This document shows, piece by piece, positions 17,714-27,018 of a DNA stretch of 64,000 bases (positions within the stretch are counted from its first letter, which is position 1; each line of letters opens with the position of its first letter). The DNA is from Hyphomicrobiales bacterium (GTDB lineage: Bacteria; Pseudomonadota; Alphaproteobacteria; Rhizobiales; Rhizobiaceae), in the NCBI GenBank assembly GCA_900473175.1, contig UCKM01000005.1:328071-392070 (forward strand), in the 5' to 3' direction. The position numbers and the translations under genes were made by a program. The notes below the pieces were generated by a model. That model was not told the DNA's origin. It saw only the letters and a program-made list of their open reading frames with translations, and did not search any database.

Positions 17714-18781
17714 TTATTTGAACACATGCGCCTGGCCGAGTACCTTTATCTGAACGTGGCTGCCAACCGGCGGTAAGTCGACATGAGTGGTCTTGATAAG
17801 CAGCGGCCCCTCGTGATCGCCTCGTTCGTCGAGGAGTGAAACGGCAATCGAGCTCGACGCGCCACCGAAGTCAATCCGCACAATACGTCCGTAGCGAGAC
17901 CCATTGGCAAGGCGGTGTTCCAGCCCGTCCGAGGATACGGGTGACAGCGTCACCTGTTCAGGACGCAGCATGACCTTGGCAACGCCGTCGCAGGCTGTTG
18001 GCGCAGCGATACGACCCAGGGCGCAATCCGCCCATCCGCCGCTTACATTTGCAGATAATATAATGGCGTCACCGAGAAAGGCCGCCGTCCCCGGATCGCG
18101 TGGGCTCATATAAAGCTCGCGCGGCGGCCCCACCTGCAACAGCTTGCCATCACGCAAGATTGCAACCTGGTCGGCAAAGGACAGCGCCTCCGCTTGATCG
18201 TGCGTGACCAGCATCGCAGTGACTCCCTCTGCTTGAAGCAACTCGGCAACCGAGGCTCTAATGCCTTCACGCAAGCCTGCGTCGAGTGCGGAAAATGGCT
18301 CGTCCAGCAGCATCAGCTTCGGCTGCCTTGCCAGCGCCCGTGCAAGGGCAACGCGCTGCTGCTGGCCCCCGGAGAGCTGGTGCGGGCGCCGCTCGCGCAT
18401 GGTCCTTGCCAGTTCGACCATATCCATGAGCGCCAGAATGCGCTGATCACGGTCCGGCGCCTTCCGCTCGAGTCCGAATCCGATATTGTCCGCGACGGTC
18501 AGGTGCGGAAAGAGTGCGCCATCCTGTGCGACGATGCCGATACTGCGCCGGTGCGCCGGCACGCCCGCCCGACCTTCCGCCAACAGATCGCCATCGAGTG
18601 CCAGTCGTCCGCTATCGGGGACTTCGAATCCGGCAATCAGGCGCAGCAGCGTGGTTTTTCCCGAGCCGGAAGGCCCGACAATGGCGGTTCGGCTGCCGGC
18701 CGGAACTTCGATGCTGACGTCGTCGAGAGCCGAGACCTTGCCATAGCGTTTGCTGAGGGCTTGTACTGAGAGAAAGGTCAT
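17714..18781 (-). CDS. Fe(III)-type ABC transporter ATP-binding protein (FbpC/AfuC-like)
   Basis: A 355-residue ABC ATPase with Walker [11 protein letters not shown]-loop, signature LSGGQQQR, Walker [13 protein letters not shown] and H-loop [12 protein letters not shown] (read across residues). A C-terminal TOBE-like beta domain (about 235-355) contains [12 protein letters not shown]. It energises import through the permease encoded just upstream, overlapping it by four bases. Naming as iron transporter rests on the operon: an FbpA-type binding protein, a fused FbpB permease and an iron-box motif. A thiamine or phosphonate substrate is less likely. Confidence 0.9.
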   Translation of the reverse strand: MTFLSVQALSKRYGKVSALDDVSIEVPAGSRTAIVGPSGSGKTTLLRLIAGFEVPDSGRLALDGDLLAEGRAGVPAHRRSIGIVAQDGALFPHLTVADNIGFGLERKAPDRDQRILALMDMVELARTMRERRPHQLSGGQQQRVALARALARQPKLMLLDEPFSALDAGLREGIRASVAELLQAEGVTAMLVTHDQAEALSFADQVAILRDGKLLQVGPPRELYMSPRDPGTAAFLGDAIILSANVSGGWADCALGRIAAPTACDGVAKVMLRPEQVTLSPVSSDGLEHRLANGSRYGRIVRIDFGGASSSIAVSLLDERGDHEGPLLIKTTHVDLPPVGSHVQIKVLGQAHVFK

Positions 18782-20370
18782 CGTCCGGCCATTCGTTTCG
18801 ATTGGGTGTAGAGCAAGAGCGTCACGGGCAAGGACATCAGGACCATCAACAATGCGTATGGCGCCGCCGAGACATAGTCAATCTCGCTCGTCAGCGCCCA
18901 GAACTCGGTGGCAAGGGTGCGCGTCCCGTTAGGGGCAAGCATCAGCGTCGCGGTCAATTCGTTGGTAATCCCCAGCCCTACCAGCGCCATACTGGCGGCA
19001 ACGCCCGGAGCCGCAAGCCGCATCGTGATCTGCAATACGGCCCGGAGCGGCGTGCGCCCAAGGGCCATTGCGGCCTGCTCGAGTTCGACGGGCACTTGAG
19101 CGATGCTCGCGCGCAGCCCGACCAGTGATCTTGGAAGAAACAGCAGCGCGTAGGCGAGAAGCAGCGTCGCCATCGTCTGATAGAGCGGGAGCGCGACCCG
19201 AACCGTGATTGTAACGAGTGCGAGGGCGACCACGACCCCAGGCAATGATCCGACATAATAATGGCAGGCTTCCATGATCCGCTGCACACGTCCGGGCGCG
19301 CGAACCGAAAGCCATGCCATCGGGACGGTCATGAGCGTGGTAAGGGCCGCGCCGGCGAGCGCGTAAACAATCGTTTGGCCAAATGCAGCCCCGAGTGGAC
19401 CGAGGCGCCAGACTTCGCTGCCGCCGAGGATGAGCCAGCGACCAAGCGTCACGAACGGAACACCAAGCGCCAACAGAGCGGTAAAGGCACATAGGGCAAG
19501 CGCGGGCAGCGCGAGCCATCCCAGCCGCTGCTGAACTGGCAAGCGCGGCGCCCCCGAGCCAACCCGGGCGTAGCGTTCATTACCGCGCGCGAGTGCTTCA
19601 AGACCGAGCAAGGCAAAGCAGCAGATGACGAGCACGCCGCCAAGCATATTGGCGGCTGGGCCGTTGAAGGCCGACTGAAACTGGTCGACGATCGCGGTCG
19701 TAAATGTGTCGAACCGGATCATGACATAAAGCCCGTATTCGGCCAGAAGATGCAGACCGATAAGTAAGGATCCACCGCAAATGGCAAGCCGCAACTGCGG
19801 CAGAACGGCATGGAAGAAAACCCGCCAGGGACCATGGCCAAGCGAAGCCGCGGCATCCTCGATTGCGGGATCGAGCCGGCGAAGCTGGGCCGAGACTGGA
19901 AGATACAGAAACGGAAAATATGCGAGCGTTGAAACCAGAACGCCGCCGAAGAGCCCATGGAGACCCGGCAAGAGACTGACCCAGGCGTAGCTGTGGACGA
20001 ATGCCGGAACCGCGAGCGGCGCCACTGCGAGCCAGGCCCACAAGCGCGCGCCGGCAAGATCAGTTCGCTCGGTCAGCCACGCGAGGGTTACCGAGAGGGC
20101 GATCGACAGCGGAATGGTGAAAGCCAACAGCAAAAAGGTGTTGATCAGCAACTCGCCGACACGCGGCCGGAATATCAGGGCCGAAGCCGTTTCCGATCCG
20201 GTCTGGATCGCTATCCAGACGACGAATCCGACAGGAAGGAGCGAGATAAGCGAAACGATTGCAGCCGCGGCAACGACGGGCACATGCGGCAGGACTCGCC
20301 GCCGAACAAGGGGATACGGGACTTGGAGCAAGAATTCGCCTGGCTCGTTGATTGACTGGCTTGGCGGCAA
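18778..20370 (-). CDS. Fe(III)-type ABC transporter permease, fused two-domain (FbpB-like)
   Basis: A 530-residue permease with about twelve transmembrane helices and two BPD_transp_1 domains in one chain, as in FbpB/SfuB. EAA-like loops occur at [21 protein letters not shown] and [21 protein letters not shown]. It starts at a TTG with a poor ribosome site, so the exact start is uncertain. It is 129 bases downstream of the binding-protein gene, with a strong hairpin in between, and overlaps the ATPase start by ATGA. Confidence 0.9.
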   Translation of the reverse strand: MPPSQSINEPGEFLLQVPYPLVRRRVLPHVPVVAAAAIVSLISLLPVGFVVWIAIQTGSETASALIFRPRVGELLINTFLLLAFTIPLSIALSVTLAWLTERTDLAGARLWAWLAVAPLAVPAFVHSYAWVSLLPGLHGLFGGVLVSTLAYFPFLYLPVSAQLRRLDPAIEDAAASLGHGPWRVFFHAVLPQLRLAICGGSLLIGLHLLAEYGLYVMIRFDTFTTAIVDQFQSAFNGPAANMLGGVLVICCFALLGLEALARGNERYARVGSGAPRLPVQQRLGWLALPALALCAFTALLALGVPFVTLGRWLILGGSEVWRLGPLGAAFGQTIVYALAGAALTTLMTVPMAWLSVRAPGRVQRIMEACHYYVGSLPGVVVALALVTITVRVALPLYQTMATLLLAYALLFLPRSLVGLRASIAQVPVELEQAAMALGRTPLRAVLQITMRLAAPGVAASMALVGLGITNELTATLMLAPNGTRTLATEFWALTSEIDYVSAAPYALLMVLMSLPVTLLLYTQSKRMAGR

Positions 20371-20437
20371 TGCAGCGTTGCTTTCAATGGTTGCAGAAAT
20401 TCCGTTCGGTCTGGAACTGAATGTCTTTCAATGAATG

Positions 20438-20468
20438 AGGCACCATCCCTGCAATCGGGATGGTGCCT
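20438..20468 (-). terminator. Intercistronic hairpin between iron-binding protein and permease genes
   Basis: A perfect stem of at least 11 bp (GGCACCATCCC / GGGATGGTGCC, extended by A-T at the base) with a 7-nt loop lies 32 bases after the binding-protein stop. On the minus strand the following bases are not T-rich. It therefore looks like a partial terminator or 3' stabiliser that gives more binding protein than permease, as is common in ABC operons. Confidence 0.65.
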
Positions 20469-20499
20469 TCAATCGGTTACGCGTATGACCGGTCTCGCG

Positions 20500-21519
20500 C
20501 TAGAGCAAACCGGCCGCTGTCATCAAATCCGTGACTTTCTTGCTGTTCAGCTTTGATGGCTCGACCTTCGGCGCATTGAGATCAGCGAGCGGCACCAGTT
20601 TCGCGTTCGCAGCCTCGCCTTCGCCTACCGCATATTCGAAGGAGTCGCCGTCACGCAAGACAGCTTGACCGCCCTTGCCGGTGACCCACTTCAGGAAAGC
20701 CTGCGCCTGTTCCTTGTGCTTGCTGGAAGCAGGAATGCCACCGCCCGAAATACTGACGAATGCGCCCGGGTCTTCGTTCTTGAAATAGTGCAGCGAGACA
20801 TTCTTGCTGTTTTCGCCGGTCTTGGCCTGATCGCCGTAGTAGTAATAATGGTAGATCACCGCACCCTCGATCTCACCTGCGTTGACGGCTTTCATGGCGA
20901 CGCTGTTACCCTTGTAGGGCGTCGCGTTTTCCTTCATCGCCTTCAGCCAGGCAGCCGTCGCTTCCTCTCCCTTGAGTTCCAGGACTGCGCTGACGATCGC
21001 CTGGAAGTCGGCGCCGGCCGGCGCTGCGCCCCAACGGCCTTTCCAGCTGGCGTCAGCAAGATCAAGCAATGATTTGGGCAGCTTGTCTTCCGTCAGTTTG
21101 TTCTTGTCATAGGCGAACACGGTCGAGCGGGCGGCCACGCCAACCCAGTGGCCGTTTGCCGGACGGTAATTTTCCGGCACCTGCGCCAGCGTGTCGGCAT
21201 TCAGCGGCTCAAACAAACCTGCACCATCGACCAATGCCATCGCTGGCGAATTTTCGGTCAGGAACACATCCGCTGGTGAAGCAGCGCCTTCCTGGACGAT
21301 CTGGTTGGCGAACTCCATGTCCTTGCCATTGCGGATGGTTACCTTGATACCAGTCTGCTTGGTGAAGCCGTCTGCCCAAGCCTTTGTCAGACTTTCATGC
21401 TGGGCGTTGTAGACAACGATCCCATCAGATGCACTCTGCGCCGATGCCAGTGCCGTCGAACCGGCGAGCCCGGCAACCAAGGCCAGCGTAGCAGCAAGAT
21501 GTTGGAAAGACATTTTCAT
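20500..21519 (-). CDS. Fe(III)-type ABC transporter substrate-binding protein (FbpA/AfuA-like)
   Basis: A 339-residue periplasmic protein: signal peptide ending ALASAQS, then GIVVYNAQHESLTKAWADGF, VFLTENSPAMALVDG and VIYHYYYYGDQA. The run of tyrosines and the YNAQHE histidine/glutamate match the iron-ligand positions of ferric-binding proteins. The ATG at 21519 is preferred because a GGGGGT element lies about five bases upstream; a start at 21543 would lengthen the leader. An IRO-box-like site is 65 bases upstream. The putative ligand tyrosines are seen directly; iron as the substrate is family knowledge. Confidence 0.92.
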   Translation of the reverse strand: MKMSFQHLAATLALVAGLAGSTALASAQSASDGIVVYNAQHESLTKAWADGFTKQTGIKVTIRNGKDMEFANQIVQEGAASPADVFLTENSPAMALVDGAGLFEPLNADTLAQVPENYRPANGHWVGVAARSTVFAYDKNKLTEDKLPKSLLDLADASWKGRWGAAPAGADFQAIVSAVLELKGEEATAAWLKAMKENATPYKGNSVAMKAVNAGEIEGAVIYHYYYYGDQAKTGENSKNVSLHYFKNEDPGAFVSISGGGIPASSKHKEQAQAFLKWVTGKGGQAVLRDGDSFEYAVGEGEAANAKLVPLADLNAPKVEPSKLNSKKVTDLMTAAGLL

Positions 21520-21583
21520 TAGTACCCCCGTGTCAAAAAACATCCGACTCGCGTGGATGCAACCACCGGTCGATAATCAATTA

Positions 21584-21598
21584 TGATAAAACTTGTCA
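21584..21598. promoter_or_regulatory. IRO-box-like site (TGA-N9-TCA) upstream of iron ABC operon
   Basis: The sequence TGA-TAAAACTTG-TCA fits the TGA-N9-TCA IRO-box, the motif associated with the iron-responsive Rrf2-family repressor RirA in Rhizobiales. It is 65 bases upstream of the binding-protein ATG, in an AT-rich stretch that also has ATAAT-CA-ATTAT symmetry at 21573-21584. The six fixed bases occur by chance about once in four kilobases, so position is the main support. Confidence 0.5.
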
Positions 21599-21766
21599 AC
21601 TTACACAATGTTTGCGCCGGTGACATTTACGTGAGTGAATTGCTCAAATTTTTGCAGTTTGCACCAAATAAGCCTGGAAATGTGATGCATTGGTAGATTT
21701 CCCGTGGCGAGTTGTCTGTGCTAGAGCCTCTACTCAAAGCCTGAAAATTCTTACCTGGACCTTGCG

Positions 21767-22765
21767 ATGCGCCGCTTTCTGCCTGACAACTTCACCTTGA
21801 TGCTGATCGTGGCGGTGGTCCTGGCCTCGTTCTTTCCGGTCAGCGGCGTGGCAGCGGATTATTTCGGCCTGGCGACAAAGGTGGCGATAGGCCTGCTCTT
21901 CTTCCTGCATGGAGCGCGATTGTCACGGGACGTGGTGATTGCCGGCTTCCTGCATTGGAAACTGCATCTTACCATCCTTGCCGCAACCTTCGTCCTGTTC
22001 CCGATAATCGGTCTTGGTGCGGGAATTCTGGTACCGAACATCCTTTCACCCGCTCTCTATACCGGTGTTCTGTTCCTTTGCGTCCTTCCGTCCACAGTAC
22101 AGTCTTCCATCGCCTTTACGTCCATTGCCGGAGGTAATGTGCCTGCCGCGATCTGTTCGGCATCCGCCTCCAACATCTTCGGCATGTTCCTGACACCGTT
22201 TCTCGCCGGGCTGCTGCTTTCGGCGAGCGGGCATGTGGGCTTCTCGCTCGACGCGCTGAAATCGATTCTCCTCCAGCTGCTGGCGCCATTTGTCCTTGGC
22301 CAGATCCTTCAGCCGTGGATCGGCAACTTCATCCGCAGCAAGAGGAAAATTCTCATGCCAGTCGATCGCTGCTCCATTCTGATGGTCGTCTATCTGGCTT
22401 TCAGCGAGTCGGTCACCGAGGGGCTCTGGCGTACAATCTCGATCGGAGATCTCGGCGTCGTGATCGTGGTCGACATACTGATCCTTGCCATGGTCCTCGC
22501 CATTACGATGTTCGGCAGCCGCTGGGCGGGCTTCTCAAGGGAAGACGAGATCGCGATAACGTTTTGCGGTTCCAAGAAGAGCCTCGCAAGTGGCGTCCCC
22601 ATTGCGACGGTGATCTTTGCCGGACAAAGCATTGGCAGCATCGTGCTGCCGCTCATGCTCTTTCATCAGATTCAGCTCATGGTGTGCGCCGTCATCGCCC
22701 AGAAATATGCGGATGCTGCCAAGAAGGCGCGCCTCAACCAGGCTCAGCCCGCCGCAAGGACCTGA
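21767..22765 (+). CDS. Bile acid:sodium symporter-type transporter (YfeH-like)
   Basis: A 332-residue inner-membrane protein with about ten transmembrane helices of the BASS/SBF-like fold. The segments LLFFLHGARLSRDVV, FLCVLPSTVQSSIAFTSIAGGNVPAAICSA (read in parts) and FCGSKKSLASGVP are typical of the YfeH subgroup, where the two crossing broken helices carry the sodium sites. The start follows a weak ribosome site. It is convergent with acvB, with one base between the stops. The substrate is not predictable; true bile-acid transport is unlikely in a soil bacterium. Confidence 0.88.
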   Translation: MRRFLPDNFTLMLIVAVVLASFFPVSGVAADYFGLATKVAIGLLFFLHGARLSRDVVIAGFLHWKLHLTILAATFVLFPIIGLGAGILVPNILSPALYTGVLFLCVLPSTVQSSIAFTSIAGGNVPAAICSASASNIFGMFLTPFLAGLLLSASGHVGFSLDALKSILLQLLAPFVLGQILQPWIGNFIRSKRKILMPVDRCSILMVVYLAFSESVTEGLWRTISIGDLGVVIVVDILILAMVLAITMFGSRWAGFSREDEIAITFCGSKKSLASGVPIATVIFAGQSIGSIVLPLMLFHQIQLMVCAVIAQKYADAAKKARLNQAQPAART

Positions 22766-22766
22766 T

Positions 22767-24149
22767 TTACTTCGGCTGGCGTGAGGCGATCGCCTGCATC
22801 AGCTTGGAGGCAAGCATGTCATATTTCTCGTCATAATGATGATCGCCATTGAGTTCGATCTTTTCAACGGCCGCAAGCGAAGGATCTGTACAGGCGGTAT
22901 CGTCCTCTTCAGAACCATAAACGCACAAGACCTTGTTAAGGGGCAGCTTCGCCACCGCCGGCGCAACTTCATTGTCACCGCCCATGCCGAGCCACGCGCC
23001 CACGGAAACCTGGAACGGGGTGGTTTCTTCAGTACCGATCAGCCCGACAAGGCTGATGCGATCCTGCAGTTGCTGGGGAAGATAAGGCCAGGAAAACGGT
23101 ATCGTATTGGCCCCGAAGGAATATCCCAGCAGTACAACCGGTAACTTGCCGCTTGGATCAGCCTTTGCCACTATCCGCTTGATGTCCTTGGCAATGTCCT
23201 CGGGTTTGCGCAGCGTCCAGAAATAGCGCAACGAGTCGACGCCCACCACATGTACGCCTTCCTTGGCCATGATATCGCCGACCGACTTGTCGATGTCGCG
23301 CCAGCCGCCATCGCCTGAAAAGAATATGGCCAGATATTTCGGGTCGCCGTTGCTGGAAGGCACATCGACGATCGGCAGGGATTCGGCCGATGCGTCTTCC
23401 TTGGCTATCTCGACAGATGCATCAGCGGCAATCTGCAGGCGTTCAGCTTTCGTGGCGGCGATTTTTTCCTGCGCGAGGAAGAAGCCCGCGCTCGGCGGTC
23501 CCTTGGATTCGGCATCAGGCTTTTCGCGCACGATCGTCGCCGGATTCGGCAGATCCGCATCATAGGAATAGCTGAAGCCTTCATTGGGAACGGCTTCGTA
23601 GTCCGCACCCTCGCAGGATGGAAGCTTGGTCTTCAATCCGATGGAGGGATCGATGGTCACGGCGCCGGCAAGTGTAGCGGCAGGTGCATCGGCAACCGAT
23701 GCATAGGCCATGACACCGCCCTCGCCTATGCCGATGACAACAGGATGCATATAGGTATCGACGGAAATCACGCGCTGCGCTTCCTTGGCAACGCCCTCAA
23801 GATCCGAAACAAAATAAGTGCAGTCGCCGGTATCCTGGTCGAGTTCTTTGCGCCACTTCTCAAGGTCGACGGTCAGTACAAGAAAGTTGCGGTCGAGCAG
23901 CAATTTCTCCAGCGCCGCATCGTCAGCGGCAAGACCGCCCTTTTGTGAAACAAGGACGGCGATTCCTTCGGGCTTGCCGTTGGGCTGCAGCAGCGGCACA
24001 TCGGTCAGGCGCTCCGACGTGATCAGTATACGCTTGCCCGATAGTCCGAAACCAAACCGTGGCAGGTAATGAAGAGCGGCGGAGAGAGCGATGCTGACAA
24101 TCAGAAGTGCAAGAATGACAAGCAGATAGGGCCTGCGCATGAATTTCAT
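22767..24149 (-). CDS. acvB: AcvB/VirJ-family periplasmic hydrolase
   Basis: A 460-residue protein: an N-terminal membrane/signal helix, then an alpha/beta-hydrolase-like N-half (GIGEGGVMAYA) and a VirJ domain C-half with the nucleophile elbow LLGYSFGAN and a histidine-rich end (LNGDHHYDEKYD). In Agrobacterium, AcvB hydrolyses lysyl-phosphatidylglycerol in the periplasm, and VirJ is its shorter paralogue on the Ti plasmid. Its start overlaps the stop of lpiA, which makes the lipid, by ATGA, so synthase and hydrolase are translated together. Several acid-stress studies in Rhizobiales describe this pair. The start is the first ATG; a second ATG is nine bases later. Confidence 0.93.
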   Translation of the reverse strand: MKFMRRPYLLVILALLIVSIALSAALHYLPRFGFGLSGKRILITSERLTDVPLLQPNGKPEGIAVLVSQKGGLAADDAALEKLLLDRNFLVLTVDLEKWRKELDQDTGDCTYFVSDLEGVAKEAQRVISVDTYMHPVVIGIGEGGVMAYASVADAPAATLAGAVTIDPSIGLKTKLPSCEGADYEAVPNEGFSYSYDADLPNPATIVREKPDAESKGPPSAGFFLAQEKIAATKAERLQIAADASVEIAKEDASAESLPIVDVPSSNGDPKYLAIFFSGDGGWRDIDKSVGDIMAKEGVHVVGVDSLRYFWTLRKPEDIAKDIKRIVAKADPSGKLPVVLLGYSFGANTIPFSWPYLPQQLQDRISLVGLIGTEETTPFQVSVGAWLGMGGDNEVAPAVAKLPLNKVLCVYGSEEDDTACTDPSLAAVEKIELNGDHHYDEKYDMLASKLMQAIASRQPK

Positions 24150-26770
24150 CGTTTAAAGACCTCGAAGGGGCTGCCACTCACAAGGTTCGTCGCGTCAATA
24201 AGCGAACGAGGCGTTGCGAGGCCCGGGGGGCAAATCAAATAGTAGGGTGTCCATTTCGGGCCGAACTTATCCTTGAAAGCACGCAGTCCGTCAAATCGAT
24301 AAAATTCCGCTCCACGGCGATAGATAAAAGAGCCGATCCGGTTCCAGCGCGAAGCAAGGTGGCTGTCCGAAAGACCCGATAGCGGCGCCGCGCCCAGGTT
24401 GAACCAGTGATAACCTTCGGCTTTCGCTGCCATCAGCAGGTTGGCGAAAAGTCCGTCCATGACAACGCTCGATGCGTCCGGCATGTGGCGCATCAGATCG
24501 ACGGCAATTTCTTGCCTGTCCGCACCACGCCATACATTGGCGAAAGCCACGATTGCACCTTCCTTGCGCAGGACGGCAATATCGAAATTCGAAAGATAGG
24601 CATTCTCGAACGAGCCCAAGGAGAAGCGCTTTTCCGAGCCGGATTTCATTTCAAGCCAAGCGTCGGACACGTCGCGCAATTCGTCCATGATATCCTGGGT
24701 CTGCTCCTTCGAGATGATCTCGAAGGTAATGCCTTCCTTTTCGAGGCGCCGGGCCGCATAGCGAAGCGGTTGCCGCTTGGAACCTTCCAGGGAAAAGTCG
24801 GTAAGATCGACCCGCGCTACCTCGCCAAGCTTGAGCGCCGTCAATCCCATATCGAGGAACAACGGCAATCTTTCGGGACCGACGCCATAAAATACAGTCC
24901 TGGAACCCGTTCTATCGGCCAGGCCACGAAAAGCCCAGGCGAGATCGGCAACCGCGCCATCGCCGCCAACGGGTTCGCCCATCGAAACCAGACTTCCGCC
25001 TGAGCGGGCATACATGACGAAGCCCCTGCCCTTGGGATCCACGAGGAAGCGCTTGTCGCCCAACAGCGCAAGCGCATCGGAAGCGCGCGGCGAAGCAGCG
25101 ACGAGTTCCGGCACCTGTTCCGGGATGGGCTGCGCCCGCAACTTGCTGCGGCCGACGCCGTTGATCACGGTATTGATGGTGACAGCTGCCAAAAACGTCA
25201 GAAGCAGCACCGAAGCGCGCAGGAAGCGCGATGCCTGCGCGTCCCAGGCAAACTCCCACCACAATTCATTGGCGTATTCGACATGGTGATAGGCGAAGAA
25301 GCCGAGCCAGATAATGGCAAATGCGGTGGTACCGATACTGGCAAGCCAGCCCCAGGTCAGCGTAAAGCGCTCACCCAGCGGTTTGCGGTAGAATGAATCG
25401 CGAAACAGGAGGAGCGTTGCGGCCATCAGCGTCAGCATCACCGCTTCTTCCCAGGCAAGTCCTTTCGCCAGTGCAAAGATTGCACCCATACTGAACAGAA
25501 CGAGCGCAAGGAACCAGGCGCGCCAAAGACGACGTGCAAGACCTCGCGCTACGATCAGCAATGCCAGGCCAACGAAGCTCGCACCGAGATGCGACATTTC
25601 CAGAAAGGGCATGGGAAGGATGTCGGCAAGCATCTCCAGGCGGGAATGCAACTCCGGAATGACCGCTGATATTAGAAGTACGATCCCCCCGAGGAAGGCG
25701 ATGCCTGCCGACAGTGGCGGAATAAGCGGCTCGAACATGCGCGCAGCCAGCATGGTCGGGCCGGCAAGGACGTGACGTTTGCGCAGGATTTCGGAAATGA
25801 CGAACCCGGCAATCGCGACAAGAAATGGAATGAGCGTGTAAATGACGCGGTAGGCGACAAGCGCTGCAATGGCATCCGGGTTTTGTCCTAGTCCGAGGCC
25901 AGCAATGACCGTCGCCTCGAACGCGCCTATGCCGCCCGGCGCATGACTGATGATGCCGAGCGCTACGGCAACGACATAAACCAGGGCGAATGCCGGGATA
26001 CTGCCGACGGAACCTTGCGGAAGCAGGACATAAAGTGTTGCAGCCGCGGCAGCCACATCGACGAGGCCCGCCAGTATCTGCAAGAGAGCCCCTTGCGAAG
26101 ACGGCAGGCGGACCGAAAGGCGGCCAAACTGGAGAGTACGCTCGCGCCGGGACAGCCAATAGAGAAGAACGGCGACAGCCACCAGGACGATGACGCCGAT
26201 CACCTGATCCACCACAGGCCCGAACGAGACAACCCAGGGAATGCGCGACGGATCGATCACCAGAGCCACCGCAATCAGGATCGTGAAGGCAAACCAGATC
26301 GCAAGCCATGATGTGCCGATAATTCGACCGATATCGGCAATATCGATGCCTTCGGCCGCATAGACCCTGTAACGGAGCGCCCCACCCGTCAGAAGCGAGA
26401 ATCCGAGCGCGTTGGAGATGGCATAGCCGGCGCCGCCGGCCATGGCAGAGATATGATAGGGCACGCGACCGGGCGCAATCGTCTCCACGGCAACAACGTC
26501 ATAGAGCGCGACGGCAGCGAAACTGACAATCGTAAAGAACAGCGCTACCAGCAAGGTGGCGCTAGGTATGGCATGGAGCGAGTGCTTGACGTCGTGCAGT
26601 GAAATCTGGCTCGACAGGTGGCTGAGTACCAGCAGGCTGATAACCGCAACAGCAATGCCGAAGAAGGCGAACACCGCCGATCTCGCGCGCTTGCCCCACC
26701 AGGGCATGCGTGATTTCGCGCGAGCTTCAAGCCGCTGTATTTGCTTCTCGTGGTCAACAATAGCCGTCAT
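24146..26770 (-). CDS. lpiA: LpiA/MprF lysyl-phosphatidylglycerol synthase and flippase
   Basis: An 874-residue protein. The N-terminal part (about residues 1-540) has some fourteen transmembrane helices forming the flippase domain, with HAPGGIGAFEATVIAGLGL typical of the family. The C-terminal part is a cytosolic DUF2156/GNAT-like domain that transfers lysine from lysyl-tRNA to phosphatidylglycerol (WFNLGAAPLSGL; KFGPKWTPYYL). It lowers negative surface charge and supports acid and cationic peptide tolerance. The start is the ATG at 26770. About 250 bases upstream contain no gene but would hold its promoter. It forms an operon with acvB. Confidence 0.95.
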   Translation of the reverse strand: MTAIVDHEKQIQRLEARAKSRMPWWGKRARSAVFAFFGIAVAVISLLVLSHLSSQISLHDVKHSLHAIPSATLLVALFFTIVSFAAVALYDVVAVETIAPGRVPYHISAMAGGAGYAISNALGFSLLTGGALRYRVYAAEGIDIADIGRIIGTSWLAIWFAFTILIAVALVIDPSRIPWVVSFGPVVDQVIGVIVLVAVAVLLYWLSRRERTLQFGRLSVRLPSSQGALLQILAGLVDVAAAAATLYVLLPQGSVGSIPAFALVYVVAVALGIISHAPGGIGAFEATVIAGLGLGQNPDAIAALVAYRVIYTLIPFLVAIAGFVISEILRKRHVLAGPTMLAARMFEPLIPPLSAGIAFLGGIVLLISAVIPELHSRLEMLADILPMPFLEMSHLGASFVGLALLIVARGLARRLWRAWFLALVLFSMGAIFALAKGLAWEEAVMLTLMAATLLLFRDSFYRKPLGERFTLTWGWLASIGTTAFAIIWLGFFAYHHVEYANELWWEFAWDAQASRFLRASVLLLTFLAAVTINTVINGVGRSKLRAQPIPEQVPELVAASPRASDALALLGDKRFLVDPKGRGFVMYARSGGSLVSMGEPVGGDGAVADLAWAFRGLADRTGSRTVFYGVGPERLPLFLDMGLTALKLGEVARVDLTDFSLEGSKRQPLRYAARRLEKEGITFEIISKEQTQDIMDELRDVSDAWLEMKSGSEKRFSLGSFENAYLSNFDIAVLRKEGAIVAFANVWRGADRQEIAVDLMRHMPDASSVVMDGLFANLLMAAKAEGYHWFNLGAAPLSGLSDSHLASRWNRIGSFIYRRGAEFYRFDGLRAFKDKFGPKWTPYYLICPPGLATPRSLIDATNLVSGSPFEVFKR

Positions 26771-27018
26771 GGGGTATTCCGAAGCCAGAAATGGATTTGA
26801 ACGAACGCCGCTTTACCGTATCAAGGATGGCGCCATAAGCCCTGCAATAATGGCGGGATTGAGCCCAGAATAGACACACATCTAATCTTTCGCCGGGCCT
26901 GGCCCGCAGAAATATAGGCTGTCTGTTATTACACTCTGATGATTAGAGCAATCTCGACTTGGCATTAGCGCCGGTTAGTCTGGGCGGGATTGAATAAGGG
27001 GCGAGCGGCGAAACAGGC

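Noticed and set aside
26891..26906. GC-rich symmetry upstream of lpiA (CGGGCC-T-GGCCCG)
   Set aside because: A one-base loop cannot form a stable hairpin and the symmetry is short; it is probably chance in GC-rich DNA.
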